DNA from: Clostridiales bacterium
Lineage (GTDB): Bacteria > Bacillota > Clostridia > Oscillospirales > Acutalibacteraceae
Direction of reading: 5' to 3'
Assembly (NCBI GenBank): GCA_019421725.1
Contig: JAHZES010000114.1
Span: forward strand, 1 to 6,851
DNA: 6,851 bases
Shown here: positions 5,792-6,851 of the stretch, one piece after another
Numbering within the stretch: the first letter of the stretch is position 1
Layout of the letters: every line of letters begins with the position of its first letter
Translations under genes and position numbers: made by a program
Notes under the pieces: model-generated
The model's database searches: none
Seen by the model: the letters and a program-made list of their open reading frames with translations, nothing else
What the model was told of the DNA's origin: nothing

Positions 5792-6851
5792 TTACTTTGT
5801 TTGCTCGCGAGTGTAATTGAGCAGCCCGCCCGCCATCAGGATATCCTTTTGACGCTGCGAGAGGGTTGCAACCGCCTCAAATTCGGTGCCCTTGGTTTTA
5901 TTTTTTACAATAATTTTGCCGCCTTCTGCAACTGCTTTACGAATTTCAGGCAGCTCCAGCTCGTCCATTTGATCGATCGCATCATAATCTGCCTCATTGG
6001 CAAAGGTAAGCGGCAAAATTCCTGCATTGATCAAATTCGCACAGTGAATTCGCGCAAAGGACTTTGTAATGACCGCTTTGATCCCAAGATAAAGCGGAAC
6101 CAGCGCAGCATGCTCGCGGGAAGAGCCCTGGCCATAATTCGAGCCGCCGATAATAATCCCTTTTCCCTCCTGCTTGCAGCGTTCCGGGAAGTCCTTGTCA
6201 CAAACAGCAAAGCAATATTGCGAGAGATGCGGAATATTGGAACGATACGGAAGAATTTTAGCACCTGCCGGCATAATATGGTCGGTCGTGATATTGTCTC
6301 CAACCTTCAGCAATGCCTTTGCCGAGACGGTTTCCTCCAGCGGCTCTGCATTCGGGAAGGGTTTGATGTTGGGACCGCGCAGAATTTCAACATTCTTTGC
6401 CTCTTCTTCGGAAGCCGGCGCAATCACCATATTATCATTAATCAGGAAATGCTCCGGAATTCGAATGTCCACCGGCTCGCCGAGCGTACGGGGATCGGTA
6501 AAGACACCGGCAATTGCAGAAGCTGCAGCAGTTTCAGGGCTAACAAGATAAATCTGTCCATCGGCAGTACCGGAACGGCCAAGGAAATTGCGGTTGAAGG
6601 TACGCAGCGAAATTCCTTTTGAATTCGGCGATTGTCCCATTCCAATGCAGGGGCCGCAGGCACATTCCAACACACGGGCACCGGCGGCAATCAGATCCGC
6701 AAGAGCGCCGTTCTGTGCCAGCATGTTATAAACCTGCTTGGAACCAGGCGCAATGGCAAGGCTCACATTATCCGCAACTGTTTTTCCCTTTAAAATAGCC
6801 GCAACACGCATCAGGTCCAGATAAGAGGAATTGGTGCAGGAGCCGATGCAA
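5792..6851 (-). CDS. acn: Aconitate hydratase (aconitase), N-terminus beyond the right edge
   Basis: Iron-sulphur enzyme that interconverts citrate and isocitrate in the cytoplasm. The window holds the last 353 residues; relatives of the Aquifex/Clostridia type are about 640 long, so roughly 290 N-terminal residues are missing. The open frame continues to the edge; the ATG at 6811 is internal. All three cluster ligands can be seen: Cys in GSCTN (codon at 6838-6836) and the two Cys of CGPC (codons at 6658-6656 and 6649-6647). A linker leads to the swivel domain, with DNITTDHIMPAG and then GGSNYGQGSSREHAALVP, which holds the catalytic Ser (6121-6119) and the substrate-binding Arg. KSFARIHCANLINAGILPL completes the domain. 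A LeuC isopropylmalate isomerase is excluded because the swivel domain is fused and the next gene is isocitrate dehydrogenase. A homoaconitase cannot be fully excluded without the N-terminus. Confidence 0.93.
   Translation of the reverse strand, partial: CIGSCTNSSYLDLMRVAAILKGKTVADNVSLAIAPGSKQVYNMLAQNGALADLIAAGARVLECACGPCIGMGQSPNSKGISLRTFNRNFLGRSGTADGQIYLVSPETAAASAIAGVFTDPRTLGEPVDIRIPEHFLINDNMVIAPASEEEAKNVEILRGPNIKPFPNAEPLEETVSAKALLKVGDNITTDHIMPAGAKILPYRSNIPHLSQYCFAVCDKDFPERCKQEGKGIIIGGSNYGQGSSREHAALVPLYLGIKAVITKSFARIHCANLINAGILPLTFANEADYDAIDQMDELELPEIRKAVAEGGKIIVKNKTKGTEFEAVATLSQRQKDILMAGGLLNYTREQTK

Noticed and set aside
4598..6622. A 674-residue plus-strand open frame antisense to icd and acn.
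   Set aside because: It begins at a TTG without a ribosome site, crosses two well-conserved enzyme genes, resembles no protein family I know, and is explained by sense-strand codon bias because the codons align exactly.
1..6851. The idea of an undescribed defence, mobile or biosynthetic system in the window.
   Set aside because: All long genes belong to known housekeeping or transport families, and there are no integrases, repeats, toxin-antitoxin pairs, nucleases or peptide precursors to support it.

Overview
This 6.85 kb window looks like an ordinary chromosomal stretch from a Gram-positive anaerobe, most likely a Clostridia/Oscillospiraceae-type Firmicute. The reasons are moderate G+C with clear Shine-Dalgarno sites and sigma-A-type promoters, a redox-sensing Rex repressor, an Aquifex/Clostridia-type aconitase, and a clostridial-looking isocitrate dehydrogenase. 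The taxonomic call is inferred from protein character only; there is no rRNA or other marker.

Left arm (1-1846, minus strand): the N-terminal 461 residues of a P-type cation ATPase resembling the CtpE (calcium) group run off the left edge. Just upstream, in the same direction, is a small DUF4190-like membrane protein. The pair is probably one transcription unit. It has a good promoter (TTGAAT-17-TATGAT on the minus strand) and a perfect 11-bp inverted repeat in the leader.

Divergent intergenic region (1847-2054): this carries back-to-back promoters, the leftward one for the DUF4190/ATPase unit and the rightward one (TTGCAA-17-TATAAT) for the ABC exporter.

Centre (2055-3797, plus strand): a complete 580-residue half-size ABC exporter with six membrane helices followed by an intact ATPase domain. 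It ends at a strong hairpin (about 3811-3858) with T-runs on both sides, which can terminate transcription from either direction.

Right arm (3869-6851, minus strand): an apparent operon in the order aconitase (5' end outside the window), isocitrate dehydrogenase and rex. The gaps are 27 bp and 72 bp (27 bp if the longest rex start is used), with no terminator between genes. The two enzymes form the citrate to isocitrate to 2-oxoglutarate branch that supplies glutamate in anaerobes with an incomplete TCA cycle. Rex senses the NADH/NAD+ ratio, so its place at the end of the operon suggests a link between redox state and this branch.

I found no RNA genes, mobile elements, CRISPR arrays or phage genes, and no convincing undescribed multi-gene system. 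The points most worth a second look are the DUF4190/P-type ATPase pairing with its leader palindrome, the acn-icd-rex arrangement, and the unusual cofactor-site residues of the isocitrate dehydrogenase.
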